Shown here: one piece after another, positions 27,182-35,747 of the stretch
Numbering within the stretch: the stretch's first letter is position 1
Layout: each line of letters opens with the position of its first letter
Assembly: GCA_018608405.1 (NCBI GenBank)
Contig: JABAZP010000005.1
Location: 294,888-358,887 of the forward strand
Direction: 5' to 3'
Source: Flavobacteriales bacterium
GTDB lineage: Bacteria > Bacteroidota > Bacteroidia > Flavobacteriales_E > Vicingaceae
DNA length: 64,000 nt
Notes under the pieces: model-generated
The model's database searches: none
Seen by the model: only the letters and a program-made list of their open reading frames with translations
Told to the model about the DNA's origin: nothing
Position numbers and translations under genes: made by a program

Positions 27182-28552
27182 TTACGATTTTGGATTAATC
27201 GCAGAGATTATATCGTGAATTGTTATGATGTCAACTTCATTTGATCTATTTCTGACCAAAACAGCAGGATTCTGTTTATTTAAAATCTCAGCAAGCTCTT
27301 CTAGAGAGGCATTTCCATCTACAAATTCATATGGTTTTGACATGTGATCTTTTACTTTTCCCAAATCTTTACCGCCTTTCTTAGCGACTACCGAATATAA
27401 CTCTGAATCGCTAATGGCGCCAACAAACTCTTCACCTTCTTTCACCGGAATATGAGAGATGTCGTATTTGGTCATTAAGTTCAATACATCTGACAGATCG
27501 TGTTCAGGTGTTGCAGTAATTAGTTTTTTACCCTCATGACTACTAGCTACCGATAGTGCGTTAATTTTATCCGTCTCCATAAAACCCCTGTCTCTCACCC
27601 AATCATCGTTAAACATCTTACCAACATAGCGACTTCCATGGTCGTGAAAGATAACCACCACCACATCGTCTTTTGTTAATTCATCTTTCAACTGCATTAA
27701 TCCTGCTACTGCTGAACCTGCTGAATTACCCATGAAGAAACCTTCTTCTCTGGCAAGCCTTCTAGTCATGATAACACCATCTTTATCTGTTACCTTTTCA
27801 AAATGGTCAATTAGGCTAAAGTCTACATTTTCAGGAAGTATATCTTCTCCAATTCCCTCGGTGATGTAGGAGTAAATTTCTTTTTCGTCGAACTCGCCTG
27901 TTTCGTGAAATTTCTTAAAAACTGAACCGTACGTATCAATTCCCCAAATTTTGATGTTTGGATTTTGCTCCTTTAAATATTTTGCTGATCCAGAAATTGT
28001 TCCTCCAGTTCCAACACCTACTACTAAGTGAGTTATTTTACCATCAGTTTGCTCCCAAATCTCTGGTCCAGTTTGCTCGTAATGCGCAGTTCTATTAGAA
28101 AGGTTGTCGTACTGGTTTGGGTAATAAGAATTGGGAATTTCTTTGTTTAATCTTTTTGCAACCGAATAATATGACCTTGGGTCATCTGCAGAAACGTTGG
28201 TAGGTGTAACAATCACTTCCGCTCCCATAGCACGCAAAATATCCATCTTCTCTTTCGATTGCTTATCCGCTAACGTACAAATAAGTTTATAGCCTTTTAC
28301 AATTGCTGCTAAAGCTAAGCCCATACCTGTGTTTCCAGAAGTTCCTTCAATAATAGTTCCCCCTGGTTTTAGCTTCCCATTCTTCTCGGCATCTTCAATC
28401 ATCTTTAAAGCCATTCGATCTTTCGTAGAATGACCAGGATTGAATGTTTCCATTTTCGCCAAGATCAATGCCGGTATATCTTTCGTGATTTTATTGAACT
28501 TTACCAAAGGCGTATTCCCTATGGTTTCTAATATGTTATTGTAATATTTCAT
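27182..28552 (-). CDS. Cysteine synthase/cystathionine beta-synthase-like enzyme with C-terminal CBS pair
   Basis: 456 residues from the ATG at 28552. A TTG at 28573 would sit inside the apparent promoter element and is rejected. The PLP fold II domain (about 1-310) has Schiff-base K44 (GHSTKDRMAL), the phosphate/substrate loop GTSGNTG at 70-76, and the PLP phosphate-binding GVGTGGTISG. A CBS-domain pair follows at about 335-456 (SHIPVKEGEEFVGAISDSE). It makes cysteine or cystathionine from a serine derivative. The CBS pair suggests control by an adenosyl ligand, as in human CBS. Which reaction dominates cannot be told from sequence. Confidence 0.9.
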   Translation of the reverse strand: MKYYNNILETIGNTPLVKFNKITKDIPALILAKMETFNPGHSTKDRMALKMIEDAEKNGKLKPGGTIIEGTSGNTGMGLALAAIVKGYKLICTLADKQSKEKMDILRAMGAEVIVTPTNVSADDPRSYYSVAKRLNKEIPNSYYPNQYDNLSNRTAHYEQTGPEIWEQTDGKITHLVVGVGTGGTISGSAKYLKEQNPNIKIWGIDTYGSVFKKFHETGEFDEKEIYSYITEGIGEDILPENVDFSLIDHFEKVTDKDGVIMTRRLAREEGFFMGNSAGSAVAGLMQLKDELTKDDVVVVIFHDHGSRYVGKMFNDDWVRDRGFMETDKINALSVASSHEGKKLITATPEHDLSDVLNLMTKYDISHIPVKEGEEFVGAISDSELYSVVAKKGGKDLGKVKDHMSKPYEFVDGNASLEELAEILNKQNPAVLVRNRSNEVDIITIHDIISAINPKS

Positions 28553-28570
28553 TTCAATTTTTTTGCTTTG

Positions 28571-28578
28571 CAAAGGTA
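28571..28578 (-). promoter_or_regulatory. -7 promoter element (TACCTTTG) of the CBS-domain cysteine synthase
   Basis: Exact TAnnTTTG on the minus strand, ending 18 nt before the ATG at 28552. It supports that start over the upstream TTG. Confidence 0.45.
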
Positions 28579-28626
28579 GTTATTTCATGTTCGAAAAGTG
28601 GGACTTGAGTGTTAAAAATTACGCTC

Positions 28627-29844
28627 TTATTCGAACCTGATTGCTTTGATAGGTGTAATTCTGGCGATGAGACCTGACGGTATTACTAACATCAAAAAAC
28701 AGCAGACTAAGGTGCCTAGATTGAGTAATATAAGATTAGCTGCGTTGAATTGTATCGGGACCTTATCTATGAAATATGCTTCTTGAGGTAAACTTAAAAA
28801 CCCAAATTTTAGTTGTAAAAATGAGACCCCTATTCCTATTAAATTACCCCAAAACATTCCCATTAAGATTAAGTAAGTGGCGTTATACAAAAAGATTTTT
28901 CGAATGCTATTGCTTCTCGCTCCTAATGCTTTAAGAATGCCAATCATATTCGTTCGCTCTAGTATTAAAATCAACAAGGCAGAAATCATATCAATACCGC
29001 AAACTAACACTAGCAGACTTATGATTATAATAACATTAATGTCTTGAAGTTCAAGCCAGTTAAAAATATCAGGCCTAGCATCTTTAATTGATATTGAACT
29101 TAAATCGTAATCAATGACTTCGTAGACCTCTTCATCTAGTCGTTCTACCTCTTCAATATCGTCGACCAAAATTTCAACCCCCCCAATCTGATGATTATCC
29201 CAACCATTAATTTTTTGGATTTGTTGAATATCCCCAAGAATCATTTGTTCATCCATCTCTCCTAACCCTGTATTGTAAATACCACAGATGGTAAATTTTC
29301 TAGTTCGTGGAGGTTGTTGCACAAAGTAAGCAAGTACATCATCCCCAATTTTTAACTTCAGTTTATTCGCGATGGTAGAGGAGATTAATATTTCGGTTGA
29401 CTTTTTATTTGAATCTAATGTTGGAATTTTTCCTTCTACAATGTATTGCTCAAAAAAGGTCCATTTGTAATCCATCCCAACACCCTTCATTATTACGCCA
29501 TAATTGTTTTCGTTGAATTGTAAAATGGCTGCTTTATTTGCGAATGTTTGAATGTGATTTATTCCTGGTATGCTCAGCAGTTTTGGCACAAATTCTCGAT
29601 TTTTTGAGATAGCTTTGTTCTCTAATAAACCTCTAGAATCGTAGGTTGAAATTTGAATGTGAGCTCCAAAACCTGAGACTTTTTTTTCAATTTCTGCTTG
29701 AAAACCCTGCACGATAGATAAGGAAAGCGTCATCATAGCAATGCCCAAAGCAATCGCTACGATGGAAATACGTATTATTGGTTTAGAAAAGGAGTTTTTT
29801 TCTCCTTTAATTATTTTTTTTGCAAAGAATAGTTCGAAATTCAA
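28627..29844 (-). CDS. FtsX-like ABC transporter permease (LolC/LolE type)
   Basis: 406 residues from a TTG at 29844 (LNFELFFAKKI, the usual N-terminus of this family). The longer reading from 29937 runs into the divergent lipoprotein gene and past a -7 element, so it is disfavoured. One N-terminal membrane segment (ISIVAIALGIAMMTLSLSIV), a large MacB-like periplasmic domain, then three C-terminal segments (INVIIIISLLVLVCGIDMIS; LILMGMFWGNLIGIGVSFL; LILLNLGTLVCCFLMLVIP). LolC/E family members move lipoproteins from the inner membrane towards LolA. No ATPase gene (LolD) is adjacent. Other FtsX-type substrates are possible. Confidence 0.82.
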   Translation of the reverse strand: MNFELFFAKKIIKGEKNSFSKPIIRISIVAIALGIAMMTLSLSIVQGFQAEIEKKVSGFGAHIQISTYDSRGLLENKAISKNREFVPKLLSIPGINHIQTFANKAAILQFNENNYGVIMKGVGMDYKWTFFEQYIVEGKIPTLDSNKKSTEILISSTIANKLKLKIGDDVLAYFVQQPPRTRKFTICGIYNTGLGEMDEQMILGDIQQIQKINGWDNHQIGGVEILVDDIEEVERLDEEVYEVIDYDLSSISIKDARPDIFNWLELQDINVIIIISLLVLVCGIDMISALLILILERTNMIGILKALGARSNSIRKIFLYNATYLILMGMFWGNLIGIGVSFLQLKFGFLSLPQEAYFIDKVPIQFNAANLILLNLGTLVCCFLMLVIPSGLIARITPIKAIRFE

Positions 29845-29870
29845 GGAATCGAAGAGCTTAGTATGAGAAA

Positions 29871-29878
29871 CAAAAATA
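29871..29878 (-). promoter_or_regulatory. -7 element (TATTTTTG) before the FtsX-like permease
   Basis: Exact TAnnTTTG on the minus strand, 26 nt upstream of the TTG at 29844, inside the narrow divergent region. It argues for the short permease start. Confidence 0.35.
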
Positions 29879-29898
29879 GGAAAATGAATAGGCAAGTG

Positions 29899-31107
29899 AT
29901 GAGGAAAGAGTGGGGCATATTTTTTATTGTATTTCAAATTGCTTTTGCCTGTTCTTCCGCCCCGGCTAAAAAGGCTTTAGAGCCCATAAAATCGACAGTT
30001 GTAGAGGAGAGAATTGTTATCGGGAATGAGCGACTTGACGATTACCTGCCATTAATCGCGAATAAAAAAGTAGGTTTTGTTGGTAACCATACCTCAATGA
30101 TTAATTCGACTCACCTTGTTGACAGTTTACTTAGCTTAAAGGTGAATGTGATTAAGGTCTTTAGTCCGGAGCACGGTTTCCGAGGGACAGCAGACGCTGG
30201 AGAAAAGGTAAGTAATGAAATTGATTCTAAGACGGGTCTTTCAATTATCTCGTTATATGGTGACAATAAGAAGCCTTCTGTTGAGCAATTAAAAGGTATT
30301 GATGTAATTGTCTTTGACATTCAAGATGTTGGTGTTCGGTTTTATACGTATATATCTACTTTGCATTATGTGATGGAGGCTGCTGCAGAGCAAAACATAA
30401 AGGTTATTGTTTTAGATCGTCCAAATCCGAATGGTCATTATATTGATGGTCCAATTTTAGAACAAAAGTATAAGTCATTTATAGGACTGCATCCGGTTCC
30501 GGTTGTGCACGGAATGACGATTGGGGAATATGCTCAAATGATAAATGGTGAAGGTTGGCTAAAAAATGGTGTTACGTGTGAATTGACCGTGATTGCGTGC
30601 GAGAACTACACGCATCAAAAAGAATACAAGGTCAGTGTCCCACCTTCTCCTAATCTGCCCAACATGAATGCAATATATTTATATCCTTCCTTGTGTTTTT
30701 TCGAAGGAACTCCGGTCAGTGTGGGCAGAGGCACTGATGCACCTTTTCAACAATTTGGGCATCCTTCATTTAGTAAATTTCAGTATTCATTTACCCCTAA
30801 ACCGACTCTTGGAGCTACCCAGCCTAAACTTAATAGTAAGGAATGTTTTGGAGTTGACCTAAGCAATGAAGAGGAGATAGACGCAAGGAATTGGGGTAAA
30901 TTAGAGCTCTCTTATTTATTTGAGGGCTACAACATGTACCCTAATAAGGCAGAATATTTCACAAACTTTTTCAATTTGCTCGCAGGTAATTCTAGTTTGA
31001 AGAATGCAATAAAATCGAGTAAACCTGTGAAGGAAATACGCGATTCTTGGAAGGACGGCTTGGCAGAATACAATTTGATGCGAGAGAAGTATTTACTCTA
31101 TAAATAG
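29899..31107 (+). CDS. DUF1343 (NamZ/YbbC-like) lipoprotein, predicted exo-beta-N-acetylmuramidase
   Basis: 402 residues from the ATG at 29899, which gives a compact lipoprotein signal (MRKEWGIFFIVFQIAFAC). In-frame ATGs at 29863 and 29884 are alternatives. Characteristic DUF1343 blocks: VGFVGNHTS, FSPEHGFRG, FDIQDVGVRFYTY, VLDRPNPNG, VPVVHGMTIGEYA and SVGRGTDAPFQ. NamZ of this family (GH171) removes terminal MurNAc from peptidoglycan fragments. The lipobox places it at the periplasmic face of a membrane, consistent with cell-wall turnover. It converges on the GIN lipoprotein gene with a 4-nt gap. Confidence 0.88.
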   Translation: MRKEWGIFFIVFQIAFACSSAPAKKALEPIKSTVVEERIVIGNERLDDYLPLIANKKVGFVGNHTSMINSTHLVDSLLSLKVNVIKVFSPEHGFRGTADAGEKVSNEIDSKTGLSIISLYGDNKKPSVEQLKGIDVIVFDIQDVGVRFYTYISTLHYVMEAAAEQNIKVIVLDRPNPNGHYIDGPILEQKYKSFIGLHPVPVVHGMTIGEYAQMINGEGWLKNGVTCELTVIACENYTHQKEYKVSVPPSPNLPNMNAIYLYPSLCFFEGTPVSVGRGTDAPFQQFGHPSFSKFQYSFTPKPTLGATQPKLNSKECFGVDLSNEEEIDARNWGKLELSYLFEGYNMYPNKAEYFTNFFNLLAGNSSLKNAIKSSKPVKEIRDSWKDGLAEYNLMREKYLLYK

Positions 31108-31111
31108 TGTG

Positions 31112-31828
31112 CTAGTCTTCTTGATTTAACTTTCCACTTCCATTTATTTCAGAAGAAATTTCTTTCACATTTCCCTTATAATAAACATCGCCGCTGCCAT
31201 TAATTTCTACTTGTAGTGCATAGGAAACATTCACTTTTACATCGCCACTGCCGTTAATTTCAATTTCGCTTTCATCACTTAACAAGTCATAAGCTTTGAT
31301 ATCCCCACTTCCATTTATTTCAATTTCATGTAGTTTAGTTTCACCTTTTAATCGAACGTCTCCTGCTCCTGAAATTTCAGTCTTCAACTCTTTTACTCTT
31401 AAATCCAAGTCAATTAAACCTGATCCTGTAATCCCGATCGATAATTCATCGGTTTCAATTTGTCCTTCACTAAAAACCTCACCAGATCCTTCAATAACTA
31501 TCTCATGAATAGTATTGGATTCAATATAAATTTTAATTTTTTCCTCTGTTTTTAGACATCTAGAAAAGTCAATTTGCCAATTGCCTCTATTCATTTCTGT
31601 TTGTAATAAATCGATGATATTTTGGGGCGCAGCAATCGTTATTTTTTGAACATCAGATTGGGTTAAATAGACCGTTGCGTTTTGCTCTAATTCTATTCCT
31701 TCAAAATTGTCAATTTCTATTATTTGCTCTACTACTGGACCTTCACCTTCTACACAGTTTTCAAAAAAACTGCAAGAGCTTAGGATTATTGCAATTACTA
31801 ATACCGGTACGAATAATATTTTCTTCAT
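31112..31828 (-). CDS. GIN-domain (DUF2807) lipoprotein
   Basis: 238 residues. Lipoprotein signal with lipobox LSSC (Cys19). The rest is a right-handed beta-helix built from short repeats around EINGSGDVKV / EIEINGSGDIK / EISGAGDVRL, at least six copies, each giving the Gly-Ser-Gly-Asp turn of the GIN domain. The family is often labelled putative auto-transporter adhesin head domain, without biochemical proof. It is cotranscribed with the upstream hypothetical gene (5-nt gap). Confidence 0.88.
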   Translation of the reverse strand: MKKILFVPVLVIAIILSSCSFFENCVEGEGPVVEQIIEIDNFEGIELEQNATVYLTQSDVQKITIAAPQNIIDLLQTEMNRGNWQIDFSRCLKTEEKIKIYIESNTIHEIVIEGSGEVFSEGQIETDELSIGITGSGLIDLDLRVKELKTEISGAGDVRLKGETKLHEIEINGSGDIKAYDLLSDESEIEINGSGDVKVNVSYALQVEINGSGDVYYKGNVKEISSEINGSGKLNQED

Positions 31829-31833
31829 GGCTT

Positions 31834-32370
31834 TTAATTTAAGGCTAAGGTAAGTTTGAATTTCTCAATCTCTATCGGGGTGAACATTTTGCTGCGGTGA
31901 GTGAATCCAAGAATTTGTTTTCGCAGACTTAGCGGGATACTAAGAGAATTGAAACTTTTTATGTTTTGAATGATGAATTTTTTATCGCTTTCCATCTCTT
32001 TGCTGAATCCCAAGTCTTCGGGAATTTCATACTGAACAGCTAATCGCATGAATCGAATTTCAACATCGTTTGGAGCTAATTTTATCGCTTTTTTAAAGCT
32101 TTCTTCACTTTTATTTAAATAGGATATTTTCTTAAAAACATTCCAGGTAGTTTTTGTCATTATTGCCTCTAACGCTCCTGGGTAGGCCAATATTTGTGCA
32201 GAAGGATTCTCAACTTTTAAAAAAGATTCATACACTTTTGGAGCATTCAAATAGTCGCTAAGTGCGGTTAGGTATTCCGTTCTTAACTTGTCTAATTGTG
32301 CCGTGTTAGGATCTGCGAATAAAGTATTCGAAAAAATTAATAATAAGAGTATGTAAAACGCCCGTTTCAT
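31834..32370 (-). CDS. Hypothetical exported protein with TPR-like helices
   Basis: 178 residues. Signal peptide MKRAFYILLLLIFSNTLFA. The mature part is helical, with a TPR-like stretch (SEESFKKAIKLAPNDVEIRFMRLAVQYEIP). No catalytic motif is visible. It precedes the GIN lipoprotein gene in the same operon. Family not recognised; the length and helix pattern resemble short exported Bacteroidota proteins. Confidence 0.75.
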   Translation of the reverse strand: MKRAFYILLLLIFSNTLFADPNTAQLDKLRTEYLTALSDYLNAPKVYESFLKVENPSAQILAYPGALEAIMTKTTWNVFKKISYLNKSEESFKKAIKLAPNDVEIRFMRLAVQYEIPEDLGFSKEMESDKKFIIQNIKSFNSLSIPLSLRKQILGFTHRSKMFTPIEIEKFKLTLALN

Positions 32371-32374
32371 GAAA

Positions 32375-32382
32375 CAAACTTA
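32375..32382 (-). promoter_or_regulatory. -7 element (TAAGTTTG) almost abutting a start codon
   Basis: Exact TAnnTTTG on the minus strand, only 4 nt before the ATG at 32370, which predicts a leaderless or near-leaderless transcript. A 12-nt A/T homopolymer (32440-32451) lies about 60 nt further upstream. Confidence 0.4.
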
Positions 32383-32439
32383 ACTAAATAGAAGTAGTAA
32401 AATTTATTTTCGAATTGGCAAACGGTGAATTATATTTAA

Positions 32440-32451
32440 TTTTTTTTTTTT
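32440..32451. repeat. Homopolymer tract T12 (A12 on the minus strand)
   Basis: Twelve consecutive T residues in the 110-nt gap between uppP and the exported hypothetical gene. On the minus strand it is an A-tract upstream of the promoter element at 32375-32382. Confidence 0.9.
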
Positions 32452-32480
32452 AAAATAAAGCTAAAACGGCCGGAGGAAAG

Positions 32481-33275
32481 TTAGTTCAATAGACTAAACG
32501 CAATTGCTATAGTTCCTACAACAGCACAGTAAATAGAAAAGTATTTTAACTTGCTTTTACGTACCAGTTTGATCATTAGGTTGCAGGCGAATAAACCGGA
32601 TATAAAAGCTGCTAGAAAGCCAATAAGTAAGGGGGTGAAGTTCGCGGATGCTATGCTAATTTCTCCACCTAGAATATCCTTAGCCACTTTGCCAAGGATC
32701 AATGGTACGACCATTAAAAAAGAGAATCGTGCTGCTTTGCTTTTGTCGTTGCCTAACATTACTGAAGTAGAAATAGTAGCTCCTGATCGTGAGATGCCCG
32801 GCAACATGGCAATGGCTTGTGAAATTCCAATGACTAAGGCATTAGAAAAACTAACGTTCTTTAAGGTTCTTTTGCTGAGGTCGGCAAGCAATAGTAACAT
32901 TGCTGTGATAATGAGCATGGCGCCAACAAAAAGTACATTTCCTCCAAATAGCTTTTCCAATTCTTCTTCGTAAAAAAGGCCAATAAAGGTAGCTGGCAGC
33001 ATTGATAAAATTATCTTTAAGGAAAACTGCAACTCTTCATTCCATTTAAATTGAAAGAGCCCTTTTAGAATAATACCAATGTCTTTTCTAAAAATAACTA
33101 TGGTACTTAATGCTGTAGCAAAATGAAGAATTACGGTAAAGAGTAGGCTGTCTTTTGGAAGAGAGTCATCACCGAGAATGGCTTTTGCAATTTCTAAGTG
33201 GCCACTTGAAGAAACTGGCAAAAATTCAGTTAGTCCTTGAATTATACCTAGAATAATTGCATCTAGAATGTCCAT
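32481..33275 (-). CDS. uppP: Undecaprenyl-diphosphate phosphatase
   Basis: 264 residues, a normal BacA/UppP. Catalytic motifs: E17 and the Ser-rich loop in GLTEFLPVSSSGHLEI (17-29), and PGISRSG at 157-163 with Arg161. Multiple transmembrane helices run along the chain. It recycles undecaprenyl pyrophosphate to the monophosphate carrier for peptidoglycan, O-antigen and capsule. It begins one base after the aminotransferase stop, so the two form an operon. Confidence 0.96.
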   Translation of the reverse strand: MDILDAIILGIIQGLTEFLPVSSSGHLEIAKAILGDDSLPKDSLLFTVILHFATALSTIVIFRKDIGIILKGLFQFKWNEELQFSLKIILSMLPATFIGLFYEEELEKLFGGNVLFVGAMLIITAMLLLLADLSKRTLKNVSFSNALVIGISQAIAMLPGISRSGATISTSVMLGNDKSKAARFSFLMVVPLILGKVAKDILGGEISIASANFTPLLIGFLAAFISGLFACNLMIKLVRKSKLKYFSIYCAVVGTIAIAFSLLN

Positions 33276-33276
33276 C

Positions 33277-34470
33277 TTAGTTGTTTGGGTAAACTTTTAA
33301 CGCCTCTGCCAAACAACGAATCGCTTTTTTCAGTTTGTCTTTTTCTAAAACGTAAGCCAACCGAACTTCATTTTTTCCTTTGCCTGGTGTGGAATAAAAC
33401 CCACTCGCAGGTGCCATCATCACGGTTTCGCCTTCAAATGAAAAGTCTTCTAGCATCCATTGGCAAAACTTTTCTGTATCGTTTACCGGCAATTGAGCCA
33501 CAGCGTAAAACGCTCCTCCCGGTTTCGGGCAGAATACACCGTCGATTGAGTTCAAGCCATCTACCAAGATATCTCTTCGCTCCACGTATTCCTTACTCAC
33601 ATTTTCAAAATAAGAATCTGGAGTTTCCAAAGCTGCTTCACCTGCAATTTGACCCAATAAGGGAGGACTCAGTCTAGCTTGAGCTAACTTTAAAGCGGTG
33701 GTCATTACCTCTTTATTTCGAGAAATCATGGCTCCAATTCTCACCCCACACATGCTGTAGCGTTTAGAAACAGAATCAACCACAATTACGTTATCTTCAA
33801 CACCCTCTAAGGTTAATAACGAGTTATGCTCTTTACCGTCGTAGCAGAATTCTCGGTAGACTTCATCGGCAAAAAGGTATAAATCATGTTTTTTAACAAG
33901 ATCTCTTAGTTTGTTTAATTCTTCTTTTGAATATAAATAACCTGTTGGATTTCCTGGATTGCAAATAAGAATTGCTTTGGTTTTGGAAGTAATGTTTTTT
34001 TCAAACTCTTCAATTTTTGGCAAGGCAAAACCGCTTTCAATTGAGGAACTAATTGGCACCACATTAACGCCAGTAGCTTCTGCAAAACCGTTGTAATTGG
34101 CGTAAAATGGCTCTGGAATAATAACCTCGTCGCCCAAGTTAAGGCAAGCAGTAAATGCAAACGACAAGGCTTCAGAACCGCCCGTTGTTACCATTACATT
34201 TTCATGCGTAATTCCCGGACTAATCTTGTCGTAGTATTTAGCCAAACCAATTCGGTAGGATTCATTTCCTGCAGAGTGGCTGTATTCGTACACCTCCATG
34301 GTGATGTTTTTTACCGCATCTAAGGCTACCTGTGGCGTCTCAATATCTGGCTGACCAATGTTTAAGTGAATTACTCCAACTCCCTTACTTTTAGCTTTCT
34401 CTGCAAATGGAACCAATTTTCTAATTGGCGACTCTGGCATGTTTAATCCTCTTTCCGAAATCTTAGGCAT
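33277..34470 (-). CDS. PLP-dependent class I aminotransferase (aspartate aminotransferase-like)
   Basis: 397 residues. Fold type I with NIGQPDIETP at the N-terminus, TTGGSEALSFAF, NPGNPTGYLYS (N174), ADEVYREF (D202) and Schiff-base K236 in DSVSKRYSMCGVRIG. The substrate is probably aspartate or a related amino acid, but the exact specificity is not readable from sequence. It is the first gene of a two-gene operon with uppP (1-nt gap), a physical link without an obvious metabolic link. Confidence 0.9.
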   Translation of the reverse strand: MPKISERGLNMPESPIRKLVPFAEKAKSKGVGVIHLNIGQPDIETPQVALDAVKNITMEVYEYSHSAGNESYRIGLAKYYDKISPGITHENVMVTTGGSEALSFAFTACLNLGDEVIIPEPFYANYNGFAEATGVNVVPISSSIESGFALPKIEEFEKNITSKTKAILICNPGNPTGYLYSKEELNKLRDLVKKHDLYLFADEVYREFCYDGKEHNSLLTLEGVEDNVIVVDSVSKRYSMCGVRIGAMISRNKEVMTTALKLAQARLSPPLLGQIAGEAALETPDSYFENVSKEYVERRDILVDGLNSIDGVFCPKPGGAFYAVAQLPVNDTEKFCQWMLEDFSFEGETVMMAPASGFYSTPGKGKNEVRLAYVLEKDKLKKAIRCLAEALKVYPNN

Positions 34471-34567
34471 ATTCTTACATTTTTGTGGTGCGAAGTTCAG
34501 AGAAAATAAGGGATTTTCAAAAGGGAAAATGTTAAGAAAAGTAACTATTAATTTGCTTCATAATCCA

Positions 34568-35716
34568 CTACACCAACTCTCCCAAAACAAACCTCTTGCT
34601 TTCATCTCCCAAACTGAAAGCATACAAAAACTGCGTTCCACCATCCTTTATTTTGAACTTTTTTTTGAGTTGCTCTGGTTTCATGCTAAAGTTGCGGCAA
34701 ACAACATTGGCTTGCTGTGTCAATCCTTTTTTCGGTTTGGAAACCTCCAATACTTTTATAATTCGGCCAGGGTAGTTCTGCTGTAGTTCAGTAGAAGTAT
34801 AAAGGTGTGTATTCGTTGCCAATTTAGTTAAGTTAAACTGTTGGCCTACCGTTTTAAATGCTCCAGCTTTTAAGATAGAGGCATTTGGTTCGTACAAGTA
34901 ATTTTCTACTTCTCCTAAAGAATTGCTAGCAGCTCGCTCTTGCTCAAAATTAAATTCAAAGTGCTGTGTGCTTTCCTTTTGAATGTTTACACAATGGGTG
35001 GTAGCTTCTCTTTCAAAACCATTTTCTAATAAAAACAGCAACTCCTTGCACTCATTGTCTACAGACACCACATGCACTTCCTTGCAAAAAGGCAATTGAG
35101 TTAGCGCTTGTTGAATGTCGAGCATGGGCGAAAGCTTCACCAAACAGTAGCTAGTTTTTTCCCAGATGTTTGGAAGTAGTTCGGCTACATTTGGCTCACA
35201 TTCGTCAATTTTATATGCTTTCTCTTTTGCTGCTCTTCGGTCTGGGTCTAAGTAGATTAAATCGTATGAATTCTCGTTCTGCAGGATGAAGTATTCTGCT
35301 TTGGAATTCACGCATGTTATATTGCTTGCTTGGAGCGCTTCAAAGTTGGTACGCGCTGTTTTTACCAATTCTTCATTCCAATCAACATAGGTAACTTCCT
35401 TTGCATGATGAGCAAAAAAGTAACTGTCCATACCCATGCCACCACTTAAGTCTAGTATTTTTTTTGCATTAAAAATACCGGCTTTATAGGTTCCTGTTTT
35501 TTCCGAAGAAGCCTGTGAAAATGCTCGAGCAGAAGGATAAATGAACTTTTCAGACTCTACTAAAAATGGAAGTTTCTGCTTTGCCTTTTGCAGTCCATTT
35601 ACTTGATTTAATATAAATTCTTTTGGCAGATGAGGTTTTTTGCTCAACAGTAAAGCAAGCTCCGCCGGAGATTGGTTTCGGTGCTTTTCGATAAATGCTA
35701 AAACAGTATCGTCCAA
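34568..35716 (-). CDS. SAM-dependent methyltransferase with THUMP-like C-terminal domain
   Basis: 382 residues from a TTG at 35716; no in-frame ATG exists before about residue 93, and upstream codons lead to a stop, so TTG is the best start. A helical N-terminal region precedes a class I methyltransferase core with KILDLSGGMGMDSYFF (SAM-binding) and LIYLDPDRR (motif IV-like). The C-terminal segment matches the THUMP-like domain found with this family in Bacteroidota. The substrate is unknown; RNA is likely from the relatives. Confidence 0.83.
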   Translation of the reverse strand: MDDTVLAFIEKHRNQSPAELALLLSKKPHLPKEFILNQVNGLQKAKQKLPFLVESEKFIYPSARAFSQASSEKTGTYKAGIFNAKKILDLSGGMGMDSYFFAHHAKEVTYVDWNEELVKTARTNFEALQASNITCVNSKAEYFILQNENSYDLIYLDPDRRAAKEKAYKIDECEPNVAELLPNIWEKTSYCLVKLSPMLDIQQALTQLPFCKEVHVVSVDNECKELLFLLENGFEREATTHCVNIQKESTQHFEFNFEQERAASNSLGEVENYLYEPNASILKAGAFKTVGQQFNLTKLATNTHLYTSTELQQNYPGRIIKVLEVSKPKKGLTQQANVVCRNFSMKPEQLKKKFKIKDGGTQFLYAFSLGDESKRFVLGELV

Positions 35717-35747
35717 AGTAGAATCAGATTCTTTTAGAAAGGGTTTA

